Made by a program: the position numbers and the translations under genes. The notes below the pieces were generated by a model. The model was not told the origin of the DNA and did not search any database. It saw only the letters and a list, made by a program, of their open reading frames with translations. From Nitriliruptoraceae bacterium (GTDB taxonomy: Bacteria > Actinomycetota > Nitriliruptoria > Nitriliruptorales > Nitriliruptoraceae), in assembly GCA_007121785.1 (NCBI GenBank), contig SKJX01000063.1, positions 1 to 47,119 of the forward strand: a stretch of DNA of 47,119 nucleotides, in the 5' to 3' direction. Positions 24,082-33,413 of the stretch are shown piece by piece; positions within the stretch are counted from its first letter, which is position 1, and the number at the start of each line of letters is the position of its first letter.

Positions 24082-25458
24082 TCAGCTGCGGCGGCTGCGA
24101 GCGCCACCCCGTGGCGCCTGCGCTCCGCTGCGGCCGCTCTTGGCGCCCCCGTGCCCGTTCCCGGACTGGCTGCGGTTGCCGGAGCGCTGGCCGCCACCGC
24201 GGTTGCCGCCCCCGCCACCACGGTTGCCGCCCCCGCCACCGCGCGGGCGTCGCTGCTGCTGGTTCGGCCGGTTGCCGCCCCCGCGGCTAGCGAGCGAGAG
24301 CTCGGGGTCGGGCAACTCCTCACCGTCCAACACGTCCAGGTCGATGGCGTGCAAGCCCGGCGGAAGGTCGAGCGTGCGCTGGAGCTGCGCGGTGTCCGGG
24401 TGCTGCGCCTCCTCGACCAGCGAGACGACGAGCCCGGTCGCGCCCGCCCGTCCGGTCCGGCCGGAGCGGTGGACGTAGTCCTTGTCGGAGCCCGGCAGGT
24501 CGTAGTGGACGACCACGCCGACGTCATCGACGTGGATGCCACGGGCCGCGACGTCCGTCGCGACCAGCGTCGTCACCTTGCCGCCCCGGAACTCGGCCAG
24601 GGCGCGTTCACGCTGGTTCTGGCTGCGGTTGCCGTGGATCGCCGCGGTCCTGATGCCGTCGGTGGCCAGCTGGCGGGCGAGCCGGTCGGCACCGTGCTTG
24701 GTGCGGGTGAACACGATCGCCGGGCCGACCCGTCGCACGATGTCGCCGGTCAGCTTGCGGCGCTGATCGCGCTCCGCCGGCCAGAACACGTGTCGCACGT
24801 CGATGTGCGCGTCCGGGTCGTCGGCGACGGCGTGGCGGGCCGGGTTCGACTGGTAGCGGCGGATCAGGACGTCCACGTCGCCGTCGAGGGTGGCGGAGAA
24901 CAGCAGGGTCTGCCGATCGTCGCGGGTGCGGTCCAGCAGCTTCTTGACCTCGGGCAGGAAGCCCATGTCGGCCATCCGGTCCGCCTCGTCGATCACGACC
25001 AGGGACACCGCGTCGAGGTGGCAGTCGCCACGCTGGACGAGGTCGGCGAGGCGACCGGGGGTCGCGACCAGGATGTCGACGCCGCTGCGCAGTCGCTCCT
25101 GGTCGCGACGGATGTTGGTGCCGCCGTAGACGGTGGCGACACGCCGGCCGCGGGTCTTGGCCAGCGGCTGCAGCACCTTGAGCACCTGCGAGGCGAGCTC
25201 GCGGGTCGGTACGAGGATCAGGGCCTTGGGGCGCCGTGCGTCCGCTCGGTCGGTGCCGAGCACGGTCGGGATGGCGAACGCCAGGGTCTTGCCCGAGCCG
25301 GTCGGTGCCTTGCCGCAGATGTCGCGGCCGGCGATCGCGTCGGCGAGCGTGAGCTCCTGGACAGGGAAGGGCGAGGTCAGCCCGAGGTGGTCGAGCTTGT
25401 CGACGAGGTCGTTCGGGACGCCGAGGTCGGCGAAGGAGATGGTCACGTGGTGCTCCAT
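24082..25458 (-). CDS. DEAD-box ATP-dependent RNA helicase with RGG-rich tail
   Basis: 458 residues from the ATG at 25458. All core motifs are present: Q motif (FPVQELTLADAI), motif I APTGSGKT, Ia PTRELASQV, II DEAD in VIDEADRMADMG, III SAT, V VATDVAARGIHVD and VI HRSGRTGRAG. The last 70 residues form a glycine/arginine/asparagine tail with GGGGGNR repeats, a nonspecific RNA-binding extension typical of cold-shock and ribosome-assembly helicases in high-GC bacteria. Upstream is a 310-base leader containing a perfect hairpin, which suggests post-transcriptional control of the type known for other helicase mRNAs (inference). Confidence 0.94.
   Translation of the reverse strand: MEHHVTISFADLGVPNDLVDKLDHLGLTSPFPVQELTLADAIAGRDICGKAPTGSGKTLAFAIPTVLGTDRADARRPKALILVPTRELASQVLKVLQPLAKTRGRRVATVYGGTNIRRDQERLRSGVDILVATPGRLADLVQRGDCHLDAVSLVVIDEADRMADMGFLPEVKKLLDRTRDDRQTLLFSATLDGDVDVLIRRYQSNPARHAVADDPDAHIDVRHVFWPAERDQRRKLTGDIVRRVGPAIVFTRTKHGADRLARQLATDGIRTAAIHGNRSQNQRERALAEFRGGKVTTLVATDVAARGIHVDDVGVVVHYDLPGSDKDYVHRSGRTGRAGATGLVVSLVEEAQHPDTAQLQRTLDLPPGLHAIDLDVLDGEELPDPELSLASRGGGNRPNQQQRRPRGGGGGNRGGGGGNRGGGQRSGNRSQSGNGHGGAKSGRSGAQAPRGGARSRRS
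24194..24243. repeat. 21-bp coding repeat in the helicase RGG tail
   Basis: CCACCGCGGTTGCCGCCCCCG recurs with one change at 24215-24235, and a third partial copy follows. Each unit encodes seven residues (GGGGGNR read on the minus strand). This is coding low complexity rather than an intergenic repeat. Confidence 0.8.
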
Positions 25459-25768
25459 GGACCCGCCGTGCGTGGCGGGCGTCGAGGTCGCGGCGGGGTC
25501 CCGCCAGCGGGCACGCGCGACACCGACGCAGCCTCGGGAGGCCACGTGCATGCGTCGTTCGCGTGTGGTGAACACGCGAACGAGCTACCGCCGGCGACGA
25601 GGCACCGGCCAGGCGTTCCGTTGTCGACACCGCAGCAGCTTGGCCGGGGAGCGACGCGTGTTCCGAGCCAGCGGTCACCGGCTCGTGGTGCACACGGTAG
25701 CGCACCGCGCGCACACGTCCAGTCAGGTGGCCCTGGACGAGCGGCCGACCGGGCGACCGGCGGGCCGA
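25459..25768 (-). promoter_or_regulatory. Leader region of the helicase gene with a perfect 11-bp hairpin
   Basis: No gene is credible in these 310 bases. At 25556-25582 the arms CGTTCGCGTGT and ACACGCGAACG pair perfectly around a 5-base loop, about 100 bases upstream of the helicase ATG. It could be a leader RNA structure or the dyad of a DNA-binding protein. The remaining sequence shows no structure I can name. Confidence 0.5.
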
Positions 25769-26827
25769 TCAGCGCTCGAGCGGCTGCTCGCGGACCGCGG
25801 CCAGGACCAACGCCAGCACCGCGTCCGGCGCCTCGAGGTGCGGGCTGTGGCCGATGCCCTCCAGGGCGGTCTCGGTGTAGCGGCCGCCGTTGGCTGCGAA
25901 CCGCTCGAGCACCGCCCGCGTCTGGCTGACCATCGGCTGCGGTGGGAACACCTCGTGGCCGGGCCACCCCGACACCGCCCCGATCGCGCCGAGGTGCCCG
26001 ATGTCCAACATCGAGGTGTCCGACACGATTCGATCGTCCGTCCCGCGGACCCACCGCACCGTCGAACCTGCGGCGCCCAGTTGCGCGAACCCGCTCGTGT
26101 CGTACCACCTCGGCGACATCGCGTTGTTCATGCCGGTCTCGCCCGGGGCGGTGCCCGGCCAGTTCGGGCTCGGCTCGGCGCTCCCCGGGTAGTGCGCGTC
26201 GCCAGTGCGGGTCGTCAACATCGAATCGAGCAGGTGCTCCTCGTCCTCGAAGTGGTAGCCGTCGGCGGCGTAGAAGGCGCGCAGGACGTTGCGCGGTGCC
26301 GCCGCGTCGTCCTCGGAGCGATCCCCGGCCGCGAGGCCGGCCACGAAGTCGGGGTTGGCGATCCCCCCGCCCGACCCCGCGTGATCGTCGAAGCACGGCG
26401 TCCCATCGAGGTCCTTGGTGCCACCGAAGCCGTAGGGCGACAACGGTGCTTCGAGGACCAACGGCCCGACACGGTCCGGGTGCTCGACGGCGAGTTGCAT
26501 CACGACGCCGCCACCGGCCGAGTGCGCGAGCATCGGCGGCCGCCCGAGCCCCTCGGCATCGAGCAGGGCGAGCAGGTCGTCGGCGTGGTCGCCCAGGCCG
26601 CGGGTCGCATCGATCGGGGCAGGCTCGGTGTCACCGAACCCGCGCAGATCCAGCGCGATGCCGTACACCTCATCAGGCAGGCTGGCGAGTGACCGGTCGA
26701 AGAACGCCGACGACGAGCAGTTGCCGTGCACCAGCACCAGCGGTCGTTGCCCGCCCTCGGTCTCGCGGACGTGGAGGCGTACCCGCTCGGTGGCGACGTC
26801 CCGCTCGATGACCCGACGTGCTCCCAT
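25769..26827 (-). CDS. Alpha/beta hydrolase
   Basis: 352 residues from the ATG at 26827, with GGGAGG upstream. Alpha/beta-hydrolase fold: oxyanion motif LVLVHGNCSSSAFFDRSL, nucleophile elbow MLAHSAGGGVVMQLAVEHPD, acid near RGTDDRIV and catalytic histidine in ALEGIGHSPHLEAPDAVL. A long lid insertion (about residues 140-260) carries acidic and aromatic segments (YPGSAEPSPNWPGTAPGETG). Soluble; esterase, lactonase or epoxide-hydrolase-like activity is possible but not distinguishable. Stands alone between helicase and sirtuin genes. Confidence 0.85.
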   Translation of the reverse strand: MGARRVIERDVATERVRLHVRETEGGQRPLVLVHGNCSSSAFFDRSLASLPDEVYGIALDLRGFGDTEPAPIDATRGLGDHADDLLALLDAEGLGRPPMLAHSAGGGVVMQLAVEHPDRVGPLVLEAPLSPYGFGGTKDLDGTPCFDDHAGSGGGIANPDFVAGLAAGDRSEDDAAAPRNVLRAFYAADGYHFEDEEHLLDSMLTTRTGDAHYPGSAEPSPNWPGTAPGETGMNNAMSPRWYDTSGFAQLGAAGSTVRWVRGTDDRIVSDTSMLDIGHLGAIGAVSGWPGHEVFPPQPMVSQTRAVLERFAANGGRYTETALEGIGHSPHLEAPDAVLALVLAAVREQPLER

Positions 26828-26926
26828 GCCAACCTCCCACCGCTGGCCGTCATCCCCACCGCGACGCGACCCCACCGGCCGCCGTGCCCCGGCTCGTGCG
26901 ACGCTACGGCGGTCGACACCAGGGGG

Positions 26927-27949
26927 TCAACGTCCGGTGTTCGTGAGACCCACAACCTCGCGGCTCGACGGTTGGTGCGGCCGGGCACCGCGGAGCTGGG
27001 CGGTCAGGTGCTCGAGCACGTCCGCCACGTCGCCGAACGACCGGACCTGGGCGGACCCGTCCCCACGCGTCACCCCCTGGCTGACGATCGCCACCGCGAC
27101 GCCTCGTCGTCGCGCTGCGGTCACGAACCGGTAGCCGGAGCCGACCATCAGCGACGAGCCGAGGACCAGCAAACTCCGCGACCGCTCGAGCAGCGCCAGC
27201 GACCGTCGGAACCGCTCGCGAGGGACGTGCTCCCCGAAGAACACCACGTCCGGCTTCAACACGCCGCCGCAGCGACGGCAGGCGACGACCTCGAAGTCCG
27301 CGACCTGGTCGTCGGTGAGCACGACGTCGCCGTCGGGTCGGTCCCCGCTGCGGTCGACGAGGTCACGGAAACCCGGGTTGACCACGTCCAAGCGCAGGGC
27401 GACCTCCAGGCGGGGCCGCCGATCGCCGCAGCCGAGGCACACGACCGTGTCCAGCCGGCCGTGCAGGTCGATCACACCGTGCGTGCCAGCGGCGGTGTGA
27501 AGACCATCGACGTTCTGGGTGACCACACCTCGCAGCAGGCCCGCCCGCTGCAGGTTGGTGACGGCGAGGTGGCCGCGGTTGGGCCGTGCCGCGGCGATGC
27601 GCTGCCAGCCCAGGTGGCTGCGGGCCCAGTACCGGCGACGGTCCTCGGGGTCGTCTCGGAACCGGTCGAACATCATCGGACGGGCGTGGCGGAGGCGCCC
27701 CTCGGTGTCCCGGTAGTCGGGGATCCCGGACGCGGTGGAGATCCCGGCGCCGGTGAGCACCAGCACCTCGCCCACCGCGACGAGTTCGCGCAGCGTCTCG
27801 AGCGTCTCCCCCGGATCGGCCGGCGCAGCGGGGCTGGCCGCATCGGTCGCCGCGGCGGGACCAGCCTGGGTGATGGGCGCGGTGGGACCGACCTGGTCGG
27901 TGGGCGTGGGGGGACCGATCAGGTCGCGGATCAGCGCGAAGGACGGCAT
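26927..27949 (-). CDS. Sir2-family NAD-dependent protein deacetylase
   Basis: 340 residues from the ATG at 27949. NAD-binding [18 protein letters not shown], catalytic [12 protein letters not shown] with the histidine of LHGRL, and the zinc ribbon VCLGCG plus [17 protein letters not shown] are all intact. The first 45 residues are an extra Pro/Ala/Thr-rich segment ([20 protein letters not shown]) before the core. In bacteria these enzymes remove acyl groups from lysines, for example on acetyl-CoA synthetase. The [20 protein letters not shown] and [12 protein letters not shown] strings fit class II/SIRT4-like sirtuins, so other acyl groups or ADP-ribosyl transfer are possible. Confidence 0.92.
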   Translation of the reverse strand: MPSFALIRDLIGPPTPTDQVGPTAPITQAGPAAATDAASPAAPADPGETLETLRELVAVGEVLVLTGAGISTASGIPDYRDTEGRLRHARPMMFDRFRDDPEDRRRYWARSHLGWQRIAAARPNRGHLAVTNLQRAGLLRGVVTQNVDGLHTAAGTHGVIDLHGRLDTVVCLGCGDRRPRLEVALRLDVVNPGFRDLVDRSGDRPDGDVVLTDDQVADFEVVACRRCGGVLKPDVVFFGEHVPRERFRRSLALLERSRSLLVLGSSLMVGSGYRFVTAARRRGVAVAIVSQGVTRGDGSAQVRSFGDVADVLEHLTAQLRGARPHQPSSREVVGLTNTGR

Positions 27950-28097
27950 GGAGCGCAGCGTAGGGTGTGCACTCGCGGTTGCAGGCGCCACCACGATACG
28001 GATCCGGACGACCGCCGCGTGCCACGGCCGGCCCGTGCGGCGCGTACGGTTGCACCCCAGATCAACGACCCAGCAGCCGAACCAGGGAGACAGACAC

Positions 28098-28802
28098 GTG
28101 GAGTTCACCAACGAGTTCTTCGTCCCGAGCGACATCGAGACGACCTTCGCCACGCTGACGGATCTCGAACGCGTCGCTCCGTGCCTGCCCGGCGCCACGC
28201 TGGAAGAGGTCGACGGGGACACCTACACCGGCCGCTGCAAGGTGAAGGTCGGACCGGTCCAGGTCACCTACCGGGGCACCGCACGGCTGGCCGAGGTCGA
28301 CCACGACAACAAGACCGGCCACATCGAGGCCTCAGGCAAGGAGACCCGCGGCACCGGGACCGCGTCGGCCGACGTGCGCGCATCGCTGGTCGAGAAGGAC
28401 GAGGGCACGACCGTGACGGTCGTGACCGACCTGAACGTCACCGGCAAGCCAGCGCAGTTCGGCCGCGGCGTCATGGCCGAGGTCGGCACCCGCATCATCG
28501 ACACCTTCGCCGAGCGGCTGCGCGAGATGCTGGAAGCCGACGATCGACTCAAGACCACCGCGGCCGCGAGCGCCACCGCCGGCGACGCGGCAGCGACCGC
28601 ACCACAACGCACGACTGACGACATGGCCGAGGCGCCAGTCGCTCCGTCCGGCCCGCGGCACATCGAACCGCAGCCCGGTCGTGACGACGATGCGCTCGAC
28701 ATGCTCGACATGGCCGGCGCAGCCACGCTCAAGCGCGTCGCGCCGCTCGTCGCCGTCGTCGCGGCGATCGCCGGTCTGATCTGGTGGCTGCGGAACCGCT
28801 GA
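28098..28802 (+). CDS. CoxG-like SRPBCC protein with C-terminal membrane anchor
   Basis: 234 residues from the GTG at 28098 (AGGGAG upstream). The SRPBCC fold (about 1-145) shows VEFTNEFFVPSDIETTFATL, APCLPGATLEEVDGDTYTGR and TGKPAQFGRGVMAEVGTRII, the pattern of CoxG (carbon monoxide dehydrogenase subunit G) proteins. A low-complexity linker (150-205) leads to one membrane segment (RVAPLVAVVAAIAGLIWWLR) at the C-terminus. CoxG recruits CO dehydrogenase to the membrane in Oligotropha, but most homologues lie away from cox genes. None are present here, so the partner is unknown. Confidence 0.87.
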   Translation: MEFTNEFFVPSDIETTFATLTDLERVAPCLPGATLEEVDGDTYTGRCKVKVGPVQVTYRGTARLAEVDHDNKTGHIEASGKETRGTGTASADVRASLVEKDEGTTVTVVTDLNVTGKPAQFGRGVMAEVGTRIIDTFAERLREMLEADDRLKTTAAASATAGDAAATAPQRTTDDMAEAPVAPSGPRHIEPQPGRDDDALDMLDMAGAATLKRVAPLVAVVAAIAGLIWWLRNR

Positions 28803-28899
28803 CGCGGGGCGGGATGGATGACGCGGTCCGGTCAACGGGTTACCGCAGGGTGAGGGCGGTGACGTGCCGCACCCGACCCGAGCTCCCCGAGGATCCGCC

Positions 28900-30147
28900 G
28901 TGTATCGCATCCATCGTGCTGCGCTCTCCGTCGCCGGGCTCGCGCTGGTGCTGGCCGCCTGTGGCGCCAGCACCGACGGTGAGCCCGCCGCAGGCGACGA
29001 TGACGCCGCAGGCGACGCGTCCGACACCACCGGCGGGACCGACCTCGATCCTGGTTCGGTCGAGCGGGACGATGGCCCCGGCGACCGCGAGGGGTTCTTC
29101 TGGGAGATGGACGAAGAGCCGTCGTCGACGATCGACACCGACGAGATCGTCAGCGGCGGGCCACCACCCGACGGGATCCCACCCATCGACGATCCGGTCT
29201 ACGAGAGCTTCGATGACGCCGCGGCGTGGCTCGAAGACGAGAGCCCGGTCATGGTCATGCGCGGCGATGAGGAGACCCGGGTCTACCCGCTGGCGGTCAT
29301 GACCTGGCACGAGATCGTCAACACGTCGCTGGATGGTGAGCCGATCGTCGTCACCTACTGCCCGCTGTGCAACTCCGGGCTCGCGTTCGACGCCGAGATC
29401 GACGGCGAGGTGCTGGACTTCGGCACCAGCGGTCGGCTGTGGCGCTCCAACCTGGTGATGTACGACCGCCAGTACGGCAACCTGTGGACGCAGTTCACCG
29501 GCGAGGCGATCGTCGGCGAACGCTTCCTCGGTGACATGCTCGAGCGCATCCCCAGCACGCTGCAAGGTTTCGGGGAGGTACGCGAGACCGACCCGGACGC
29601 CGCCGTGCTCTCGCGGGAGACCGGCGCCAACCGTGACTACGGCGTCAACCCCTACACCGGCTACGACGCGGAGGACAACGACCCGTTCCTCTTCGAGGGT
29701 GAGACCGACGGCCGGTTCCCCGCGATGACCCGGGTCGTCGGCTTCCCCGATGGGGATGGCACCGCGGTGCTGCTCGACCGGCTGGCCGAGGACCGTGTGG
29801 TGGAGTTCGACGACGTCGACGACCCGGTGACGTTGTGGTGGGCACCCGGCCAGGCCAGCGCGCTCGATGCCAGCGCGATCGACGCTGGCGAGGACGTCGG
29901 CCAGACGGCCGCGTTCATCCCGGAGGTCGACGGGCAGGAGCTGAGCTTCGAACCGGTCGACGCGGTCGAGGGTGACGGTGAGGCCGCCCTGCGCTTCCGC
30001 GACGAGCAGACCGGCTCCGGCTGGACGCTCGCGGGACGCGCCGTTGACGGCGAGTTCGAGGGCGAGCGGCTGGACGCGGTCTCCATCGATGACACGTTCT
30101 GGTTCGTCTGGGCGGTGTTCAAGCCCGACACCGAGGTCATCGAGTAG
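28900..30147 (+). CDS. DUF3179 lipoprotein
   Basis: 415 residues from the GTG at 28900; a GTG at 28864 would add 12 residues before the signal. Lipoprotein signal VYRIHRAALSVAGLALVLAA followed by the lipobox cysteine at residue 21. A Thr/Asp/Gly-rich acidic linker (about 25-60) precedes the DUF3179 domain with VYPLAVMTWHEIVNTSLDGE, VTYCPLCNSGLAFDAEIDGE and DFGTSGRLWRSNLVMYDRQY. The CPLC motif and conserved histidine could bind a metal. Function of DUF3179 is not established. Last gene before the hydrogenase operon, separated by 253 bases with hairpins. Confidence 0.88.
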   Translation: MYRIHRAALSVAGLALVLAACGASTDGEPAAGDDDAAGDASDTTGGTDLDPGSVERDDGPGDREGFFWEMDEEPSSTIDTDEIVSGGPPPDGIPPIDDPVYESFDDAAAWLEDESPVMVMRGDEETRVYPLAVMTWHEIVNTSLDGEPIVVTYCPLCNSGLAFDAEIDGEVLDFGTSGRLWRSNLVMYDRQYGNLWTQFTGEAIVGERFLGDMLERIPSTLQGFGEVRETDPDAAVLSRETGANRDYGVNPYTGYDAEDNDPFLFEGETDGRFPAMTRVVGFPDGDGTAVLLDRLAEDRVVEFDDVDDPVTLWWAPGQASALDASAIDAGEDVGQTAAFIPEVDGQELSFEPVDAVEGDGEAALRFRDEQTGSGWTLAGRAVDGEFEGERLDAVSIDDTFWFVWAVFKPDTEVIE

Positions 30148-30319
30148 CCACCGCGTCCCATCGCTGAGCGCCGCAGCGCCCCCAGCCGACCTCACAGCAC
30201 GTTCGGCTGACCGCGCCGGTGCCGGAGTTGTCGCGTCCGGACGAGACGTGACGCACGACCGCAGCTGACCCGGGCCTTCGGCCCTGGCCACACGTGCGCC
30301 GGCCGAGCAGGCTCGCACC

Positions 30320-30340
30320 GGTCCCACCTCCGGTGGGACC
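30320..30340. terminator. Perfect 9-bp hairpin between DUF3179 and hoxE
   Basis: GGTCCCACC and GGTGGGACC pair perfectly around the loop TCC. A smaller GC hairpin (GGGCC-TTC-GGCCC) lies about 45 bases upstream. Either termination after the lipoprotein gene or a structure in the hox leader is possible; no T-tract is seen. Confidence 0.5.
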
Positions 30341-30400
30341 TGATCCCGACCGGCCCGCCTGGTGACGCCAGGGGGCTGGGCCACCAGGAGGTCGACGCTC

Positions 30401-30952
30401 GTGCCGACAGCTGACACGGAGACCAAGGGGCCCGGCGCGACGTCGGACCACCCTTCAGGTGACGACCGGTTCGAACTGCTCGACAAGGCGATGCGCCGCG
30501 GCCGCTACGGCCAGGACCAGCTCATCGAGGTCCTCCACGTCGCGCAAGAGGTGTTCGGTTACCTCTCCGAGGACCTGCTGCTGTACGTCGCGCGGGCGTT
30601 GCGGCTCCCCCCGAGCCGGGTCTACGGGGTCGCGACCTTCTACCACCTGTTCACCTTCGACCCGCCTGGCGACCACTCGGCCACCGTGTGCACGGGGACG
30701 GCCTGCTTCGTCAAGGGCGCGAACGACGTCGTCGACGCCCTGGCCCGCGAACACCGCGTCGCTCCCGGCTCCACGACCGAGGACGGCCGGTTCACGTTGA
30801 AGACGGCGCGTTGCCTGGGTTCGTGTGGCATGGCCCCGGTCGTGGTCGTCGACGGCGAGGTCCGCGGTCACCTCCACGCGGACGCCGCGATCGACGAGGT
30901 CGCGGCCCGGCTCGCCACGACCGACGACCGCGACAGCGAGGAGGCTGTCTGA
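30401..30952 (+). CDS. hoxE: NAD-linked hydrogenase subunit HoxE (2Fe-2S, NuoE-like)
   Basis: 183 residues from the GTG at 30401, with AGGAGG 9 bases upstream. NuoE/thioredoxin-like 2Fe-2S protein. The helical N-terminal part (LLDKAMRRGRYGQDQLIEVL, HVAQEVFGYLSEDLLLYVAR) is followed by GVATFYHLFTFDPPG and four cluster ligands in CTGTACFVKG (about residues 92-97) and CLGSCGMAP (about 133-137). In group 3d enzymes HoxE bridges the diaphorase and a further electron partner, and is absent from the four-subunit Ralstonia type. The hydrogenase context separates it from NuoE of complex I. One-base overlap with hoxF. Confidence 0.93.
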   Translation: MPTADTETKGPGATSDHPSGDDRFELLDKAMRRGRYGQDQLIEVLHVAQEVFGYLSEDLLLYVARALRLPPSRVYGVATFYHLFTFDPPGDHSATVCTGTACFVKGANDVVDALAREHRVAPGSTTEDGRFTLKTARCLGSCGMAPVVVVDGEVRGHLHADAAIDEVAARLATTDDRDSEEAV

Positions 30953-32649
30953 TGGCCGATCCCATCGACCTCGACCACGTCACGAGCCTCGAACGTGAGG
31001 CGCAGAGCCGCTACGCCCACCGCGCCCTGGTCTGCAGTTCCACCGCGTGCCTGTCCGCAGGCGCGGCGGGGGTGCGTGCCGCCCTCGAGTCGGACCTGGA
31101 GGCGAGCGATCGCTCCAGCGACGTCCAGGTCGTGGCTTCCGGTTGCCCGGGGCTGTGCAGCCGCGGTCCCCTGGTTCGGGTCGAGACCCGCGGCCTCGAG
31201 CCGACGCTGTACGAGCACGTGGACGACGAGGCGGCCAGCACCATCGCCCAGCAGCACCTGATCGAGGGCCGGGAACGGGCCGAGGTCAGCTCGATCGAAC
31301 CCTCGCTGCCGTTCTACGCCAAGCAGGTGAAGGTCGTCCTGCGCAACGCCGGCTTGATCGACCCGGACCGGCTCGAGGACTACGTCGCAGCTGGCGGCTA
31401 CCGGGCCCTGTCGAACGCCCTGCGTACGATGACGCCCGAGCAGGTCATCGACGAGGTGGACGCCAGCGGGCTGCGTGGCCGCGGCGGCGCGGGCTACCCC
31501 ACCGCGCGCAAGTGGCGGCTGCTCCACGACGCGGTCGCCGCTCCCGACCAGCCGAAGTACGTCATCGCCAACGGTGATGAAGGCGACCCGGGCGCCTACA
31601 TGGACCGCACGATCATGGACTCCGACCCGCACCTTGTCCTGGAAGGGCTGTCGCTGGCGGCCTACGCCACCGGTGCGTCCAAGGGCTACCTCTACGTCCG
31701 GGCGGAGTACCCCCTGGCGATCGAACGGCTCGAGCGGGCGATCCGGTCAGCCAAGCGGGCGAAGCTGCTCGGCCGGAGCGTGCTCGGCTCCGACTTCGCG
31801 TTCGACGTGGAGGTCCGCGTCGGCGCGGGCGCGTTCGTCTGCGGTGAGGAGACCGCGCTGATGGCCTCGATCGAGGGACGTCGCGGGCTCCCGGAGCTGC
31901 GACCGCCCTACCCGACCGAACGGGGCCTGTGGAACCAGCCGACCATGATCAACAACGTGGAGACGCTGGCCAACATCCCCGCCATCGTCGGTGACGGCGC
32001 GGCTGCCTTCGCCGCGATCGGCACACCCGAGAGCCGAGGCACCAAGGTCTTCGCCCTCGCCGGATCGTTGGAGAACACCGGGCTGATCGAGGTGCCGATG
32101 GGCATCAGCCTCCGCGAGATCGTGTTCGACATGGGCGGCGGCATCCCCGACGGGCGCACCTTCAAAGCCGCGCAGACCGGCGGGCCATCCGGCGGGTGCA
32201 TCCCCGAGCAGTTCCTCGACAGCCCCGTGGACTACGAACACCTCCAGCAGCTCGGCTCGATGATGGGCTCCGGCGGGCTGGTCGTGATGGACGACTCGGT
32301 GAGCATGCCCGAGGTCGCCCGGTTCTACATGGAGTTCTGCCGCGACGAGAGCTGCGGCAAGTGCGCACCATGCCGGGTCGGCACCGTCAAGATGTTCGAC
32401 TTCCTCGACCGGATCTGCCGTGGGGACGGACGACCCCGCGACCTGTGGCACCTCGAGAGCCTGTGCAAGACGGTGCGCGCCACCTCGCTGTGCGGGCTCG
32501 GCCAGAGCGCCCCCAACCCGGTGTTCTCGACCCTCGACCACTTCCGAGACGAGTACCTCGCCCTGCTGCGGGAGGAGTCCCTGGCAGCACCTGCGCCGGC
32601 CGGGGTCGTCGATGCCGACTCGCTGCCCACCTGGGGAGATGACGCATGA
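30952..32649 (+). CDS. hoxF: HoxF, NADH-binding diaphorase subunit of the hydrogenase
   Basis: 565 residues. An N-terminal thioredoxin-like 2Fe-2S region (C28, C33 in VCSSTACLSAG and a second pair in GCPGLCSRGP) is followed by the NuoF-like core. The Rossmann-type NADH/FMN site reads GLRGRGGAGYPTARKW and IANGDEGDPGAYMDR, then AGAFVCGEETALMASIEG. A C-terminal 4Fe-4S cluster is bound by ESCGKCAPCRVGT plus a cysteine near SLCGLGQSAPNP. It passes electrons between NAD(H) and the hydrogenase module. The start ATG overlaps the hoxE stop by one base, and its TGA overlaps hoxU by 4. Confidence 0.95.
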   Translation: MADPIDLDHVTSLEREAQSRYAHRALVCSSTACLSAGAAGVRAALESDLEASDRSSDVQVVASGCPGLCSRGPLVRVETRGLEPTLYEHVDDEAASTIAQQHLIEGRERAEVSSIEPSLPFYAKQVKVVLRNAGLIDPDRLEDYVAAGGYRALSNALRTMTPEQVIDEVDASGLRGRGGAGYPTARKWRLLHDAVAAPDQPKYVIANGDEGDPGAYMDRTIMDSDPHLVLEGLSLAAYATGASKGYLYVRAEYPLAIERLERAIRSAKRAKLLGRSVLGSDFAFDVEVRVGAGAFVCGEETALMASIEGRRGLPELRPPYPTERGLWNQPTMINNVETLANIPAIVGDGAAAFAAIGTPESRGTKVFALAGSLENTGLIEVPMGISLREIVFDMGGGIPDGRTFKAAQTGGPSGGCIPEQFLDSPVDYEHLQQLGSMMGSGGLVVMDDSVSMPEVARFYMEFCRDESCGKCAPCRVGTVKMFDFLDRICRGDGRPRDLWHLESLCKTVRATSLCGLGQSAPNPVFSTLDHFRDEYLALLREESLAAPAPAGVVDADSLPTWGDDA

Positions 32650-33413
32650 GCCTGACGCCACCACGACCCGGCGGTCCGCGTCCGAACGTGCCCGTGATCC
32701 TCGATGGCGAGGAGGTACTGGCCTTCGACGGCGAGACCATCCTCGACCTGGCCAGGCGCCTGGGGTCCCCCATCCCCACCTTGTGCTACCTCGACGGTCT
32801 CTCGGTCCACGGTGGCTGCCGGCTGTGCGTCGTCGAGGTGAACGGCGACAACCGGCTGCCCCTGGCCTGCGCGACCCCGGTCTCCTCGGAGATGGACATC
32901 CGGACGGACACCTCGAGCTTGCGCGACCACCGGCGGCGGGTGATCGAGCTGCTGTTCGCCGAGGGCAACCACATCTGCGCCTCGTGCGTGTCCAGCGGCG
33001 CCTGCGAGCTCCAGGACCTCGCCGCCGAGAACGACGTCGACCACATCCACTACGCGCTCGAGTTCCCACGCATCGACGTGGACGCCACGCACCCGAAGTA
33101 CGTGCTCGACCGTGAACGCTGCGTGCTGTGCACGCGATGCGTCCGGGTCTGCGACGAGGTGGAGGGCGCCCACGTCTGGGACATCGCCCAACGCGGGAGC
33201 CAGTCGACGTTGGTCGCCGAACTGGGCAAGCCGTGGGGTGACGCCACCTCGTGCACCTGGTGCGGTAAGTGCGTCCTGGTCTGCCCGACCGGTGCCTTGA
33301 GCTTCAAGGGACGCAGCACCGGCGAGATGCGCCACGACCCGGACGTCATCGCCTTCCTCGCTCGCCTGCGCGACGAGGGTGAGTGGATCGACCGTGAGGA
33401 GCCTGCCCCATGA
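32646..33413 (+). CDS. hoxU: HoxU, iron-sulfur diaphorase subunit
   Basis: 255 residues, equivalent to the N-terminal part of NuoG. An N-terminal 2Fe-2S ferredoxin domain has [19 protein letters not shown]. The His/Cys-liganded 4Fe-4S motif is [18 protein letters not shown]. Two ferredoxin-type 4Fe-4S motifs follow: [14 protein letters not shown] and [16 protein letters not shown]. This is the electron wire between HoxF and HoxY. Length and cluster set match HoxU of bidirectional hydrogenases rather than full-length NuoG. ATGA overlaps at both ends. Confidence 0.95.
   Translation: MSLTPPRPGGPRPNVPVILDGEEVLAFDGETILDLARRLGSPIPTLCYLDGLSVHGGCRLCVVEVNGDNRLPLACATPVSSEMDIRTDTSSLRDHRRRVIELLFAEGNHICASCVSSGACELQDLAAENDVDHIHYALEFPRIDVDATHPKYVLDRERCVLCTRCVRVCDEVEGAHVWDIAQRGSQSTLVAELGKPWGDATSCTWCGKCVLVCPTGALSFKGRSTGEMRHDPDVIAFLARLRDEGEWIDREEPAP

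Noticed and set aside
24194-24243. Regular repeat as a possible CRISPR or regulatory array
   Set aside because: The 21-bp units are contiguous without spacers and encode the GGGGGNR tail of the helicase in frame.
28098-28802. CoxG-like gene as evidence of CO dehydrogenase
   Set aside because: No coxS, coxM or coxL genes are in the window, and CoxG-like proteins are common without them.
30401-33413. hoxE-F-U as part of respiratory complex I (nuoE-F-G)
   Set aside because: HoxU is short and ends after the ferredoxin-type clusters, and hoxY-hoxH-hoxW follow in the same overlapping chain with no other nuo genes.
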